DNA of 64,000 nt from Acanthochromis polyacanthus (taxonomy: Eukaryota; Chordata; Actinopteri; Pomacentridae), in the NCBI RefSeq assembly GCF_021347895.1, contig NC_067123.1, positions 7,197,828 through 7,261,827 on the forward strand, read 5' to 3'. The notes beneath the pieces were generated by a model. It worked only from the letters and a program-made list of their open reading frames with translations. It was not told the origin of the DNA and ran no database searches. Below, piece by piece: positions 12,216 through 24,467 of the stretch (the stretch's first letter is position 1; the number at the start of each line of letters is the position of its first letter). Made by a program: the position numbers and the translations under genes.

Positions 12216-13383
12216 ATTCATATGGACCAAGAACACACAAGACAGGATTTAATCAAAACAGGTTTCAGTCATTTCCTCAAAACGGATTAATCCTGGATTA
12301 AATACAGTTCCTACGGTGCTGCTTCATGATGTGGAGCTCTTGGGCTGTATTTTGTCACCTTATCCAGTCCTGTGATTTACATCAAGTCTTTTTCAACAGA
12401 ACAAACATCAAACTACTGATTGTTGACCCGTCTGTGGTTTGTTGCCAGAAGGAGAGACATGTAGTTATGTTGAAAATAATCATTTTCATCAGTGCTCAGC
12501 TGAATGTAGGAACACATGGAACTGTTCTTCAGCCGTCGGTGCTTCAGCTGCTCATGGTACTTTCCTCTTTCTTCTCTCAGTGCCGCTCAGTTCTCATATT
12601 TTTCTCTTTTCTGTTACACGTGATGCCGAGTCATGCCAGTGACCAGCCAGCCATTATAAAGTACACTTCACCTCGACTTCCATGTGTTGCTTGTATGTAG
12701 GAGTGGTTTTGTAGCTGTGAAGAGTCGAGGTCTGACCAGAAGTCTATGAATCTCTGAACCTCCGATGAGGAGGAGACGACGCTGAGTTCAGCCTGTGGAG
12801 GCTGTCATGTATCTGTCTGCACTGTGATCCATTTTACAGCAAAACCTTCAGTCCCAATTGGCCAAAATCTTTTCTCTAATGTTTGAGTGTGATGCCAGAA
12901 TGTCCTTTTGAGCCTTATCGACCTCGTCTGAAAGTCTGACTGACTGACACTGAAAATGACCAGATAAGACCCAGTCTGTGTTCGGTTCTGGTGCCGCTCC
13001 GTTTGGGGTCGTCCTGCAGTAAAACTCCCGACGTGTCAGCATGAAGTCAGGCTTCACAAGGCTTTGTACCCGAATCCTACCTGGATTCAACAGATCTGAA
13101 CGTTGTTGTCATGAATTTGTCTCGTTCCCTCTGCAGTCTCTAAACATGAACTTCAGGGTTTTGAGAGGTCTTCAGTAACACACAGTTCATAGCACACATT
13201 TACACTCCTCACACTGACGCACACGACACATTTGTATTGCATGTTCACACTGTAGCATCATGACCTTTTTTTTCTTGTAAATATCCAGTCATTGGTCACA
13301 CAAACACATCAATACAGTATGCACAGAAACACAGGCTTTTATGTTTTTTTAAACATGGAAAATAAATAGTTGGATTAAGTAAG
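12216..13383. other. Non-coding stretch upstream of the unrecognised gene
   Basis: No supported exon. The segment 12700-13100 has fewer A/T runs and could be upstream regulatory or 5'UTR sequence of the gene starting at 13384; that is inference only. Confidence 0.3.
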
Positions 13384-13487
13384 ATGAAGCTGCTGACCAG
13401 TCCACTGCCAGACTCTCATTGTTTGTCTCTCGCCACAGGAGCCTCGACCAGTCGCAGGAGGCTGAGAGTCCACACCGATAAACCAAG
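13384..13487 (+). CDS. Unrecognised gene, exon 1
   Basis: ATG at 13384 (A at -3) opens MKLLTSPLPDSHC and runs to a consensus GTAAGA donor at 13488. An internal CTCTCGCCACAG acceptor ending at 13438 is in the same frame, so the first 18 codons could instead be intron. Peptide after that point: ASTSRRRLRVHTDKP. Confidence 0.45.
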
Positions 13488-16400
13488 GTAAGATCTGCAG
13501 TAGTTAAATAAATAACGTTTGGATGAGCATCTTTTGCTTCAGACACCCTCTAGTGTCACTACTTTACCTCCAGTTATATTCCTAATTCTCTTACCTTATG
13601 TTGTTGGCAACTGTCTGCCAGATCTCTTGATTCAATCACCTTTTGTTCTTTGTTCTTTAATCCTCTGTCACTGATTAGCAACTACGCACAGACTGACCTC
13701 TGTTCACCTCAGTGTTTACATGTAGCCCCCTCACTGCCCTCTGACCATCATTATTAAATGTTTGACTCTGCAGATGTTCTGGGCCTGTGTGTGTGTTGGT
13801 AAACCCACCATATACCAGAATACTAACACCCCACTGCAGCAACATTTGCATGAGGATGTCTGAAGCCCAATCCTGAAATTATAATTTTTATTTTATTTAC
13901 TTTTATTTATGCAGGTAATCTCATTGATACACTGGGTCTCATTCTCTGATGAACACTAAGGAACCTGTACTAGACAATATAACACTGAGTTACAGACAGG
14001 TTCATGACAAAACACAACGTAGACATCAAAATGGATGTGCAATAAAATTAAAGTGTGCAGATATAAGAATCAGTCCTAAAAGATGATATTTCCATAGTAT
14101 TTAAAAGATGTTTCAAGTCCCCCAGGGGATGATCTGGGCTAACTGTGAGCATTTTTATTTTATCAGCATCAACAGGAATTTAAGCGCTTTACTTTGTTTA
14201 CCTTCATTGACAAACAGGAAATAAGCCTCATAAGTGTCTGTTTCTCCCACACTATTGTTCAAAAGTTTAGGGTCACTTGGAAATGTCTTTATTTTTAAAA
14301 GAAAAGCGTTTTTTTTTTAAATGAAGAAAACATTAAATGAATGATAAATCCAGTGTAGACATTGCTAATGTGGTAAATGACTATTCCAGCTGGAAACAGC
14401 TGATTTTTAATGGAATATCTCCATAGGGGTACAGAGGAACATTTCCAGCAACCATCACTCCTGTGTTCTAATGCTACATTGTGTTAGCTGATGGTGTTGA
14501 AAGGATAATTGATGATTAGAAAACCTTTGTGTAATTTTGTTAGCATTTCATTGCCTATTCATCAGTTATTTTCTCAGTTAATCAGTTATTTTTTTGCCAG
14601 AAAATGGTGAAAAAACATAAATGCCCGTCAATGGTTCTCAAGCCCTGACACGATGCCTCAAATGACGTATTTTTAGAGATATTCAGTTTACTGCCACAGA
14701 AGAGAAACAAAACCAGAAAAGAATTGAGATTTTTTTTTCTTAGAAATCAGTCGAATGGAATCGAATATCAAAAAAAATGGTTGATTATTTGAATCTATTA
14801 GTGGACAACTAATAGAGTAACTACTGTAGACGTCATCCTCTAATCAGGTCGTCTTATATTCAAGCCAGTAAAAAGATCTTTATTATTTTCACAGCCATAT
14901 TATAATCATTAGTCATTTATCAATCAACAGTCGTCTTCTTGGAAAAGTGAGCTGTTTCATAAATAGTGATTAGGGCCGTAATAAGTAAAATAAATCATTT
15001 TTAGCAATCATCATGCTGTGTGTTTGTGAGTAAAATGTTGCATATTTAAATCCTGTTTTCCTCTCTTATCCATGTGTTTGACCTTCAGTGTAGCAAACGA
15101 CTAACAGTTGTTGTTCTTTGTTCCTTTCTCACAGATAAAATGAAGACTGGTGTCTGTTAAAATGCCAAAACTACGAGTGACTCAGCGACTGTGGAGCCGC
15201 CAGGATGACGTCTGTTAGTTCACCTGCAGGTTATTATTTCTGTAGAATAGAAACTGTTTAATTATTCCCAGAAAGAGTAAAGTTGCCACCACCATAGATA
15301 CAGATAGATATGCAGTAAGTAAAAAATATAAAATGCACAGTAAGTGTAATATACGCACTCTAATTCAGACATTAATTAACCTTTCTATAAATAGACATTC
15401 TGTTTGCAGTGTTTTAGTGAAATAGTCTGAGCTGAATTCCTGTTTTTTTTCAGGTGCTGCAGTATCAGAGCTGGTCCAGCAGAGGGCGATCAGGCTGCAG
15501 TCCAGAGGAGGGACGCTCCGTTTCTGACCTTTAATAATAAATGATACAAACCTGAGTTTTGTTGTTTGCATTTATTACAGTGCTGATAATAACGATCCCC
15601 TCTTTATGCAGGAATTTAAACCTGATGAGTTCAAAGTGGACTATGCAGTCTGGTTTTAGCTGAAGCAGGTAGAATGTGAGGATTTAGGTTGTTCTTCACT
15701 GTGATGCTTCTCTTCACACCGTTTGTTCCAGGCGGCCTCTGAGCAGCTGATTAACCCCCTCCTGCCGTGACTCCCTTCAGTGCTCCGGCTGAGAGTCCAG
15801 TTAAAGCTAAAGGTGCAGTGTTTCCGCCGCAGCATCACACTTGTTTCCCCGAGTGTTGGCTGTCAACCCTGGAGGACATCCAGCTGAAACGCAGCAAGAC
15901 GATCCGGAGGAGCTGGAGCCTCCAAGCCAATGTGGGTTCAGTTCTTATCGTCTGACCTGAGCTGCACTCCCAAAGACTCGTAAACAGGCGATGAGGGGTC
16001 ACTGAGGGGTGAGATTAGTATGAAAATAATAGACACAAGAACCCACCAAAACACCAGATAACAGCTTAAACTTCTTTAACTTTATCTCAAAAGATGTTTT
16101 AACCCTCCTGTTGTCTTCATTTACGGCCACCAAAAAATATTATTTCCTTGTCTGAAAAAAAATTCAGCAAAAAAAATCCCTAAATGTCTGAAAATTTGCT
16201 AAAGCTTCAGGAAGCAAATTCCAATAATTCATTCAAAGTTTCCCTATTAATTATTATTTAAAAAAATCCCCCAAATTTGGAAAGAAAATTCTTGTAAATG
16301 TTTTTTAAAATGAGAAAATCTTCCAAAAACACCTTATAAAAACCTAAAGTGATTACATACTGGTAAAAATAAACCAAAAAAATTAAATTCACAAAAAATC

Positions 16401-19400
16401 AACCAAAGTCCAGCAGAATTTGCTGGATTTTGCTTGATTTTCTTTGTGAATGTTCTTAAAGAAACATTTGTTTATAACATTTTTTTTTCACAAAAAAATG
16501 TTCAAAAACTTCTCAAAAATGTTGAAAATGTGGACGTCAGAAGTTTCACTGTGAAAATATATATTTTTTTTCCCACATTTTGAAACTCAATTTCACCTGC
16601 AGGGCGACACGAGGGTTAAAAACATCTTCTCAACTGAATGTTGAGTTTTTTTCAGTGTGATAAGCAAAAACACAAGACAAAGTATATAAAGCTTGAATTA
16701 GATTTTTCATACATCAGTGAATCCAGCAGAACCTTTCAGTAGACAATAGGACAAATAATCCTTTATTGCTCCCCATGTCAGGGGGAATTTCCAGTGTTAC
16801 ACGTTTCAAAACGGCACTAATCACACGTACAGTAATATGTAAAATATAAACAAGAATGAAAAATGAATAAATGCAGTGTTACTGTACTGTGAATGACATC
16901 AGTATGAAGTGGCGTTTGGAGTAAAAGTGCAAAATTCCAGCAGTGCAAAGAATTGTGCATATTTAACCATGGTTTAAGATGATATAAGCCCAGTTTATGT
17001 TAACATCAGCTAGTGGTACAACTCTAATATCAGAAAAATCTACTGTAGTGTAAATCAGTGTGAACAAACAGGCCCTGCAGCCACATGGCTATTATATGAA
17101 TATTAAATATTATAATCAGCCTATTGTTAGTCTGGCGTTCATAGTCAGGTTTTTTAATTACAGTTTGAATTCATGAAGTATTTAATATTTTATGGATTAA
17201 CCTGCTGTTTATTTTTTGATAAACTTATTCTCTGCTTCATACATAAGAAATCGTAAAATGTTTGTAAAATGAAAGCAGTCACGTTTGAGAAGCTGCATTC
17301 ATGAAATGTTTGGCATCACTGCATGAAGTATTAATCAAAATAGTTACAAAATCACTGCCCACCAAAAAAAAAAGTGGCACTCTAATATTTCATTGGACTG
17401 TCTTTGGCTTTGAGTGCAGGAATCATTCACTGTGACATTGTTTCTATAAGGTTCTGCAAAGTCACAGCATTTATTTCTGTCCAGAGTTTCACTAATTTTC
17501 CACCAAGATCTGATACTGATGATGGAAGAGTCAGACAAAGTCTTCTCCAGAACATCCTAAAGATCCTCAGTGGTTCTGAGGTCTGGACTCTGTGGAGGAC
17601 AATCCATCTCATGCTCCCTGATCCACTCATTCTCAATGTGAGCCCATGAATCCTGACATCGTCATCTTGGAACAGGAAGAAAACCTCTGTTGATGTAAAG
17701 ACCTGGTCCTTCAGTATCTTCAGGTATCAGCTGACCTCATTGTTTGGAAACATAACGTTGGTGAACCTGACCAACCCCAGATCATAACCCTAACCCCCAC
17801 AGGCTGGTAGACACTAGTCATGATGAGTTCATCACTTCATCTGCCTCTCTTCTTACCCTGATGCCCCCATCATTCTGGAACAGGGTAAATCTGGACTCAT
17901 CAGACCACATGACCTTCTTCCATTGATCCAGAGTCCAATCTTTATGTTCTGTAGCAAACTGAAGCCTTTTTTTCTGATTATTCTCACTGATCAGTGGTTT
18001 TCTTAGAGCTACAGCTGTTTAGTCCCAATCCTTTGAGTTCCCTTTGCATTGTTCATGTAGAAATGTTCTTACTTTCACTATTAAACAGCCGTGAGTTCTA
18101 CTGTTGATCTCCTACAATCATCTGACGGTTTGTTCCTGGAAGATGATGGTTCTCTGCTATCCTTCAGGTTTTAATCATGCATTGGACGGTTCTTAACCTG
18201 ATTTTAGTAGTTTCAGAAATCTCCTTAGTTGTTTTCTTTGCTTGATGCAGGCCAATAATTTGACCTTTCTGAGACAGATTAACATCCTTTCCATGTCCAC
18301 AGGATATGTCTTCCAACACGGTTGTTTAAAAAATGAGAAACATATTTATCACTGCAGTCAACAATGGAAGGATCTTATTTATTTACTGAGTTAAATCCAG
18401 GTGGTGATTTTTATTTTGGACAGCCAGTGTATTAAAACCAGCAAAATGTGTTTAAATCAGCTGAAAATGTCCTTATTTTGCAGATATTTGCGGCTGTTTT
18501 CACCATTTTTATGGTTTTTGAACCTGATCACTGTTAAATTACAAATAACTCAGAAAATCTAAAAACTCTGCATTTTTCACAAAGAGTAATTTATTCTTTT
18601 ACTACTTTTGACTATAAAATAACAAAAAATTTACTGCAGCAGCAAAAAATATTTATCATTTAACAGATGTTTGCTATTATTTGAAAGAAAAATGATTTAA
18701 AATTTTACAAAAGTTACCTGTTTTGTTAAATTACAGAAAAGATCAGATAGCCCTTTATTAACCCCACTGTGTGGAAATTTGCAATTAGTTTTATGATTTT
18801 ACAACCAGCTAAAAGTATTTAAATCAGCTAAAAATGGCATTATTTTACACATTATTTCCATGTATTTTTTCAAGTTTTACCATTTTTGAACCTGACAGTA
18901 TTTTATTTTGTTTTCATATTGCTGCTGCTTGTGTTTTATAAATATTTCTGGCAGTGTATTCAGTGTTACGGCGCTGCATGGAGCCCTTTGCTCCCGTTCC
19001 TGGACCCCCAGTCAGCAGCTGTTCTCTGTAAGCTGACCTGCTGGGAGAGCAGCTCCGGTACGAGGCGTCCACCTGACCAGCTGCAGCCATGCATCATTCA
19101 TGGACATGCATCATTGATGGCGTCCGCTGCTCACAGGTGGAGCTGCGATCCTCCACTTCCACCCCCCGCAGCCTGCAGTCTTCCTCCACGTCCAGCTTCC
19201 TGCCTGCGGTCATGTTGTCGCTCTCAGGCCGCTTCACGAGCAGCAGCAGTCTGACTCCCTAACCTCCTGGAGATCCATGAGTGGCCCCGCCGGAGCTGCT
19301 CCCCCCACAGCCGTCCTGGGCCTGGGCCTGGACGTGGGCGGACCGTGGCACCAGAGGAGCAGAGCTTTGGTCCAGACCTTCCTGCTGACCGGCTCCATGC

Positions 19401-22400
19401 TGCCTCCTCCTCCTCCTACAGCAGCAGCAGGCGGCCGGCCGGACCGAACCCCCCTCAGGCTGCCGTCACTCGTATCTGCAGCCAAAGGACCCCGAAGGAG
19501 GAGCAGCATGGCCCGGCTCAGGTCAGAGGGAACACTAAGAGCCCTGTGGATGGCTTAATATTCTGGTATTTAACCCTCCTGTTGTCCTCATTTACGGGCA
19601 CCAAAAAATATTGTTTCCTTGTCTGAAAAAAATCCAAAAATTCTGCAAAAAATTCCCCAAATTTCTGAAAATTTGCAAAACCTTCAGAAAGAAAATTCCA
19701 ATAATTTCTTAAAAGTTTTATTTTAAAAAATCCCCCAAATTTGGCAAGAAAATTCTTGCAAATGTTTTAAAAAAATGAGTAAAAACCTTCCAAAAAATGA
19801 GTAAAAATATCTAAAGTGATTCCATATATATACCAGTAAAACCTCTATTAGTCTCTTAAGAACATTCACATAAAAATCAACCAAAATCCAGCGAAATTCG
19901 CTGGATTTTGGTTGATTTTTATGTGAATGTTCTTAAGAAACATTTTTTACATCTTTTTTTCCCACTCAAAAATATTCAGAGATTTCCTAAAAATGTTAAA
20001 GATGTGGGCATCAGAAGTTTCACTGTGAAATTATTTCGTTTTTCACATTTTCAAACTTTAAAACGGGTCGATTCTGACCCACAGGACGACACGAGGGTTA
20101 AAGATGATCACAGCTGCAGTCGTGTCAGAGCAACAAATCCACAGACATTTAATATTCTGTACAACGTATTGGAATTAGAGGCTTTATTGTCATTTTACTG
20201 CAGTGCAAGAGAGCAATACAATTAAATTTAAACAAAGTGTAAATAGATAACGCAATAGGACACGTTAAAACTTGTACTCAACTTTTAAACAGTGAAAATA
20301 AATAATTACTAAAACCAGAACACAAGAAACGTTTCTCACAGAACATTAAGGAAACATTAACTTACTTTGTGCAGGTTTGTCAGATTGGATTGAAATAGTT
20401 ACTGATTACAAGCTACATGGCAGCAATAGGTGTAATCTGATTACTTTAACCTAAAAAATGACTCCGCTACTATGTGTAACAGCATAGAAAATCCCCCAAA
20501 TGACCTCGTTTCAGCTTGAAATTTAATGGCTGTTTCATGCTGTCTGCTGTACAATTCCATTTTACAGTACAGCACACTGTTGTTTTCCTTCAAAAATGCA
20601 TTTTAAGCTACTTTCTGTACATTTCTGGTTCTTTCTTAAGATATACAAGTACTATCTGTTGCTAAACAAATAATGTGTACACCTATGCAGTACCTTTAGC
20701 AGCAATAATAGTGATAATGAATCTCAATTTTAGTAAAGAAAACCGTTCTAACGTGTGATGCCATAAAAATGAGTGGTGTCCACTGATTAAACACAGTCTT
20801 TCTGCCTTCTGAAGAGGGAAAAAACAGACATTCACAAAGAGTGTGATGCAGGACATATAAAATTAGATTTTGATTGAAAATTTAATTAAGCTGCCCTATT
20901 TTTGAGGCTCAGTGGAGGTTAAAATGAAGCATCAAAAATGGACACGGCCAAAACTATTTTTATTGCCGTGAGTAATTATTGTTCTCCTCAAAACATTTTC
21001 AGTGTAAATAACATGAATTTATAATATTGAGCATTTACAGTGGGTCAAATGAAATGACCTTCATAGGAACAGACATTTTAAAACTTACTGAAGATATTAA
21101 TGAATCCATTCAAAGTGTAGCAGCAGGAGTTCAGATTGTGTCGAGGAACAGATATTGTGTGTCAATTCTTAATCTGCAACGTAACCACTAACTACAGATG
21201 TCATATGAATTCAGTGGAGCAATATTTTCCTTTAAAATGTTGTGAAAAGTAGCAAAAATATGTAGCAGTTCTTGAAAGCTGTAGCGAGGCACAGGTCACC
21301 GTGTGGATGTTATAAACTCAGTCAGTCAGAAACAAACTGCTGCTTTTCTTCTCCACATACACTACCCACATTATACCATGTTTTCCTTGAAGACTCACAC
21401 TTTTATCCATGTGCTAACATAACTGCACAAGGGTTTTCTAATCATCAATGAGCCTTTCAGCACCATTAGCTAACACAATGTAGCATTAGAACACAGGAGT
21501 GATGGTTGCTGGAAATGTTCCTCTGTACCCCTATGGAGATATTCCATTAAAAATCAGCTGTTTCCAGCGAGAACAATCATTTACCACATTAACAATGTCT
21601 ACACTGGATTTATCATTCATTTAATGTTATCTTCATTGAAAAAAAATCCACCCCTGTGGACTTATCAGGACTTATCTGTCAGAAATGATACAAGGAACAA
21701 CTGATTAAATTGTGGGGGTGTTTGAGTCCCATCAATTCCTGCCGCCTGCTACATATTTAGATCACACGATTCGGTGTCCGTACATAACGTACACATGCAT
21801 AACACACGCCTGTGCTCAGCGCAGGTCATTGTGTTTGTGGGTACATCTGTATTAAATGGACACATTCTGTGGTTCTGTGATTTCTGCTACAAATTTCTTC
21901 CAAATTTCCACCGTCGGAAATGATACGACTGAGCAGCCTTGGAGGAGTGCTGCTCTTTCTGAGTGCTTTTCTTGTCATAATTATAATATTTTTCAGTAAT
22001 CCCTGGTTTGCTTTCCAGAATTCAAGGGATCTTTCTGCATGGAGTTTGCATGTTCTCCCTGTGCATGATTAGGTTTTTTCCAGGTTCTCCGGCTTCCTCC
22101 CACAGTCCAAAAACATGCTGAGGTTAATCAGTGACTCTAAATTGTCCGTGGGTGTGAATGTGAGTGTTTGTCTGTACATGTAGCCCTGTGACAGACTGCT
22201 GCCTGTCCGGGTGAACCCTACCTTCACCTTCAGTCAGCTGGGACAGACTCCAGCCCCCGATCATGAGGATTCAGGTCTATAGATAATGGATGGATGTCCT
22301 GCTGACTCAGTGGACTACAATGCCCATCATGCCTGTGCGTCAGAGCGGCTCTGGAGGTGATTAATCCGCCGTCCGTCATCTCTCCCACCTCCACTGTCGC

Positions 22401-24354
22401 CACTATTCATTTCAGCAAAAGTGCCTGTCAAAGCTTGAACCCTTGACTGGAATTACAGCGTTTCCTCCCGTGTGTCCCAGTTTGACGGCTGATCCAGACC
22501 ACCTCCGAGCCCCCCCACTGCCGGCCGCCGAACAGCGTGTCATAAATCTCAGGCGTGGAAACCGATCCGATCTGATGTGGCACCCTTCACTCAGAGGAGG
22601 CGGAAACCTGAGCGACACGCACACACTTCCAGCTCTTAAACACACACCTCCCTCGACGAGGATTTGATGGCGTCGCCCAGGCAGAGCGGGTTTGAATGAC
22701 CGTCACAGAAATGAGCAGAACCAGGACGTTCTGATGTGTGAATTCTTAAAGCCTGTCTTCTTTTAGCTGACGTGCAGGAAACATCACTTTAACAGCAGAT
22801 GAATCAAAAAGCTCATTTCCAAATTCACTGGTGGAGTTTTTCCACTCATAAACAACCTTAAACCAACAACAAACTCTTATCAGAGCCAGAAACTGTCCTT
22901 AAAGAAAGAGTCTTTACATTTTCAGCTTTCCAGCAGCCCTTAAACTGAGGAGTGTGTAATTCTGTCAGGAAAATTAACACAATCTAAGCCTACAGGTGAT
23001 TTTTCAGGGAAAGGACATTACATATTATTGAAAAAAATGGCAAAAAAATAAACCATTTGAACCAGATGCTGTTAAAATAATAATTTTAAAAAATCATTCA
23101 TTGTCACAACTTTAAAGTCAGGACCGACTCAGCTGTGACCAAAAAATTCAGACTTATTCAGCCGAACTGCAGGCAGTGTTTCCATAAAGCAAAGAGGAGA
23201 CGAGTATGGAAACAAATCTGACAAATTAGAGCTAAACAGAAGATACTGGATCAATAAAATAAATGCAACATGGCTTTTATCTTTTGGTTTTTATCTTTTT
23301 GTATGTTTTTTTTATCTCTTCTGTTGTATTTATTTTTCCTGTAAAATGACCTTGGGTGTGAAGAAAGGCACTTACAAATACAATGTATGGCTATTATTAT
23401 TAATATTACTATTATTCAAAGACAGTTGTTGGAAGATACATTCAGCACAGTGAAACATCTTTCTACAGCTGATGAACAGAGGCTCAAAACTGGACTAAAT
23501 ATGGTCTGAAGTGACAAAAAACTGTCCATAATTACTCAAATTGCCCACAATCACTGAAAAATTAAGATTTTTGACTGTTTTTTAGGTTACAATTTTAGAC
23601 TGAAAGGAAAGTAAGAGCGCATGTTTATATGTTGTTGTTAACAGATGGTTATTGCTGAGGGGATGAATTCCTTTTATAGATGTTTTTTTAAGGCTGCAGT
23701 TTACGTCCAATGAGTCAGACTAAGTTGTCTTTTACTCTTGTCCTTTACGTTTCCTTTCTTGCTTTTCTCTGCAGCTTCAGTGAACCGTCTCTTCTCACCC
23801 CAAATGAAAACGTCCAGTTCGAGGGATTTTCCAACAATCGTCGTTCCAGCGTTCTACAGAAACGTCCTCCACCTCCTCCTCCATTCATGAAGTCCTCCGG
23901 TCTGCTGACCTGCAGAACCTGCCACCCGTCCGGACCCAACCAGCCTGGTCAGCAGCAGGTCCAGAGCTGCAGCAGGCCGACCTACATCCACTTCTCCCAG
24001 GCCATCCAGCCCAGCTCCAAGCCCCGACCAGCCAGACGACATTCACACAACCCAGCGCTGAGCTCCGAGGCGGCACAAGGAGACCTCCGGCCCTCGGCGG
24101 CTCAGTATCGGACCTCCCCGTCCCAGGAAGAACCTCTGTCTGTGGTGGGGAAGCCCTGTCTGCTGAGCTGCAGCCAGCGTTCGGCTGCTGTCGGTCCGAG
24201 TCGAGCTCAGCTTCACGTGTTTCTGCCCAGCGAGGCCGAAGGAGAGGAGGCGGACAGGGAGTCTGTGGACGAAGGATTCATGGACGACCTGGACAATAAA
24301 ATCACATCTCTGAAGCTCCAACAAGGAGCCAGGAAGGCAGTAACACACCACTGA
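13384..24354 (+). CDS. Unrecognised Ser/Pro/Arg-rich protein, four coding exons (about 406 aa)
   Basis: Exons 13384-13487, 15781-15931, 19137-19521 and 23775-24354 (TGA at 24352-24354). Splice phases agree at every junction (phase 2, 0, 2). The start ATG (13384) has an in-frame TAA upstream at 13363. Alternatively exon 1 begins at the AG at 13437-13438 and earlier exons exist. The protein has no transmembrane segment and no catalytic motif that I know. It carries four basophilic-kinase or 14-3-3-like motifs (IRRSWSL, RRRSSMA, NRRSSVL, RRHSHNP), a Ser-rich stretch, two proline runs (PPPPP in exon 3, PPPPPP in exon 4) and an acidic C-terminal segment EGEEADRESVDEGFMD. Exon 3 needs one extra base near 19257-19260 (a CCC run) to stay open; with it the total is exactly 407 codons. 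I could not match this to a family. It may be a teleost orthologue of a poorly conserved disordered adaptor. Confidence 0.55.
14249..14552 (-). repeat. Tc1/mariner-type MITE, copy 1 (partial)
   Basis: ACTATTGTTCAAAAGTTTAG at the left is the common fish Tc1-type end. The interior (for example CATTTCCAGCAACCATCACT read on the other strand) is shared with 21365-21646 and 59827-60199. The right end is missing. Confidence 0.7.
15476..15488 (+). promoter_or_regulatory. Possible CTCF-type motif
   Basis: CCAGCAGAGGGCG matches the core of the vertebrate CTCF consensus. Motif match only; it lies in intron 1 of the unrecognised gene. Confidence 0.25.
15781..15931 (+). CDS. Unrecognised gene, exon 2
   Basis: The acceptor CTCCCTTCAG ends at 15780, and the donor AAT|GTGGGT follows 15931. 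It reads (S)APAESPVKAKG, HHTCFPECW and STLEDIQLKRSKTIRRSWSL. The cysteine pair in HHTCFPECW and the basic RRSWS motif are the clearest landmarks. Confidence 0.6.
16099..16619. mobile_element. piggyBac-like MITE, copy 1 (TTAA-flanked)
   Basis: It begins TTAACCCTCCTGTTGTC and ends GGCGACACGAGGGTTAA, both ends including TTAA. It shares ends and interior with 19570-20101. The central palindrome is degenerate here. No transposase frame. Confidence 0.75.
17352..18431. mobile_element. Degenerate Tc1/mariner-like element
   Basis: The left (CACCAAAAAAAAAAGTGGCA) and right (ATTTTTATTTTGGACAGCCA) ends are loosely inverted. The interior contains GGACTCATCAGACCACATGA, a stretch common in non-coding fish Tc1-type elements. 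All frames are broken. Confidence 0.55.
19137..19521 (+). CDS. Unrecognised gene, exon 3, with apparent one-base slip
   Basis: The acceptor GCTGCTCACAG ends at 19136. The frame VELRSSTSTPRSLQSSSTSS continues to FTSSSSLTP and meets TAA at 19260. A second frame then runs open from TSWRSMSG through a proline run to RRRSSMARL and the donor CAG|GTCAGA (GT at 19522). One additional C in the CCC run at 19257-19259 would join them. Local G+C is much higher than in the flanking introns, as expected for coding DNA. A frame offset from the first is open across the whole exon but has the wrong incoming phase. Confidence 0.5.
19570..20101. mobile_element. piggyBac-like MITE, copy 2, with perfect central palindrome
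   Basis: TTAA at both ends; TIRs TTAACCCTCCTGTTGTC and GACGACACGAGGGTTAA. A perfect 83-base palindrome (41-base arms around one A) occupies 19855-19937. It lies about 50 bases after exon 3 of the unrecognised gene. Confidence 0.78.
20102..21364. other. Intronic non-coding sequence with a SINE/LINE-tail-like patch
   Basis: Near 20170-20220 lies TTTATTGTCATTTTACTGCA, resembling the 3' end of a fish retroposon. Nothing else supported. Confidence 0.35.
21365..21646 (+). repeat. Tc1/mariner-type MITE, copy 2 (partial)
   Basis: Near-identical over most of its length to the copy at 59827-60199 (GTGATGGTTGCTGGAAATGT and flanking text) and inverted relative to 14249-14552. The ends are eroded. Confidence 0.7.
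22029..22297 (+). repeat. tRNA-derived SINE, 5'-truncated copy
   Basis: From GGATCTTTCTGCATGGAGTT to a GGATGGATG tail. It shares its body with the minus-strand copies at 29244-29611 and 53186-53493 but lacks the tRNA-like head. Confidence 0.75.
22320..22690. other. GC-rich non-coding block in the last intron of the unrecognised gene
   Basis: Composition changes sharply from the AT-rich surroundings. No splice-bounded frame is consistent with the neighbouring exons. It could be a conserved non-coding element or an unrecognised exon. Confidence 0.3.
23775..24354 (+). CDS. Unrecognised gene, terminal coding exon
   Basis: The acceptor CTTTTCTCTGCAG ends at 23774. A single long frame of 193 codons follows, starting FSEPSLLTPNENVQFEGFSN, then NNRRSSVLQKRPPPPPP, an AARRHS-type basic patch, an acidic stretch DEGFMDDLDNKITSLKLQ, and TGA. 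G+C is high and codon use is typical of fish coding DNA. Confidence 0.68.
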
Positions 24355-24467
24355 CTTTCAGAACATGATGGTCCTGTCCTCCTTATTTAGTGTATTTGAA
24401 GCTGTTTTCTCATGATTAAGTATTATTTTATTCAGGATAGTGAAACTAGAGGCACAACACAAAATTA

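Noticed and set aside
18886..19254. 122-codon plus frame overlapping exon 3 of the unidentified gene
   Set aside because: It starts in AT-rich intron, crosses the CTCACAG acceptor, and is in a different phase from the neighbouring exons.
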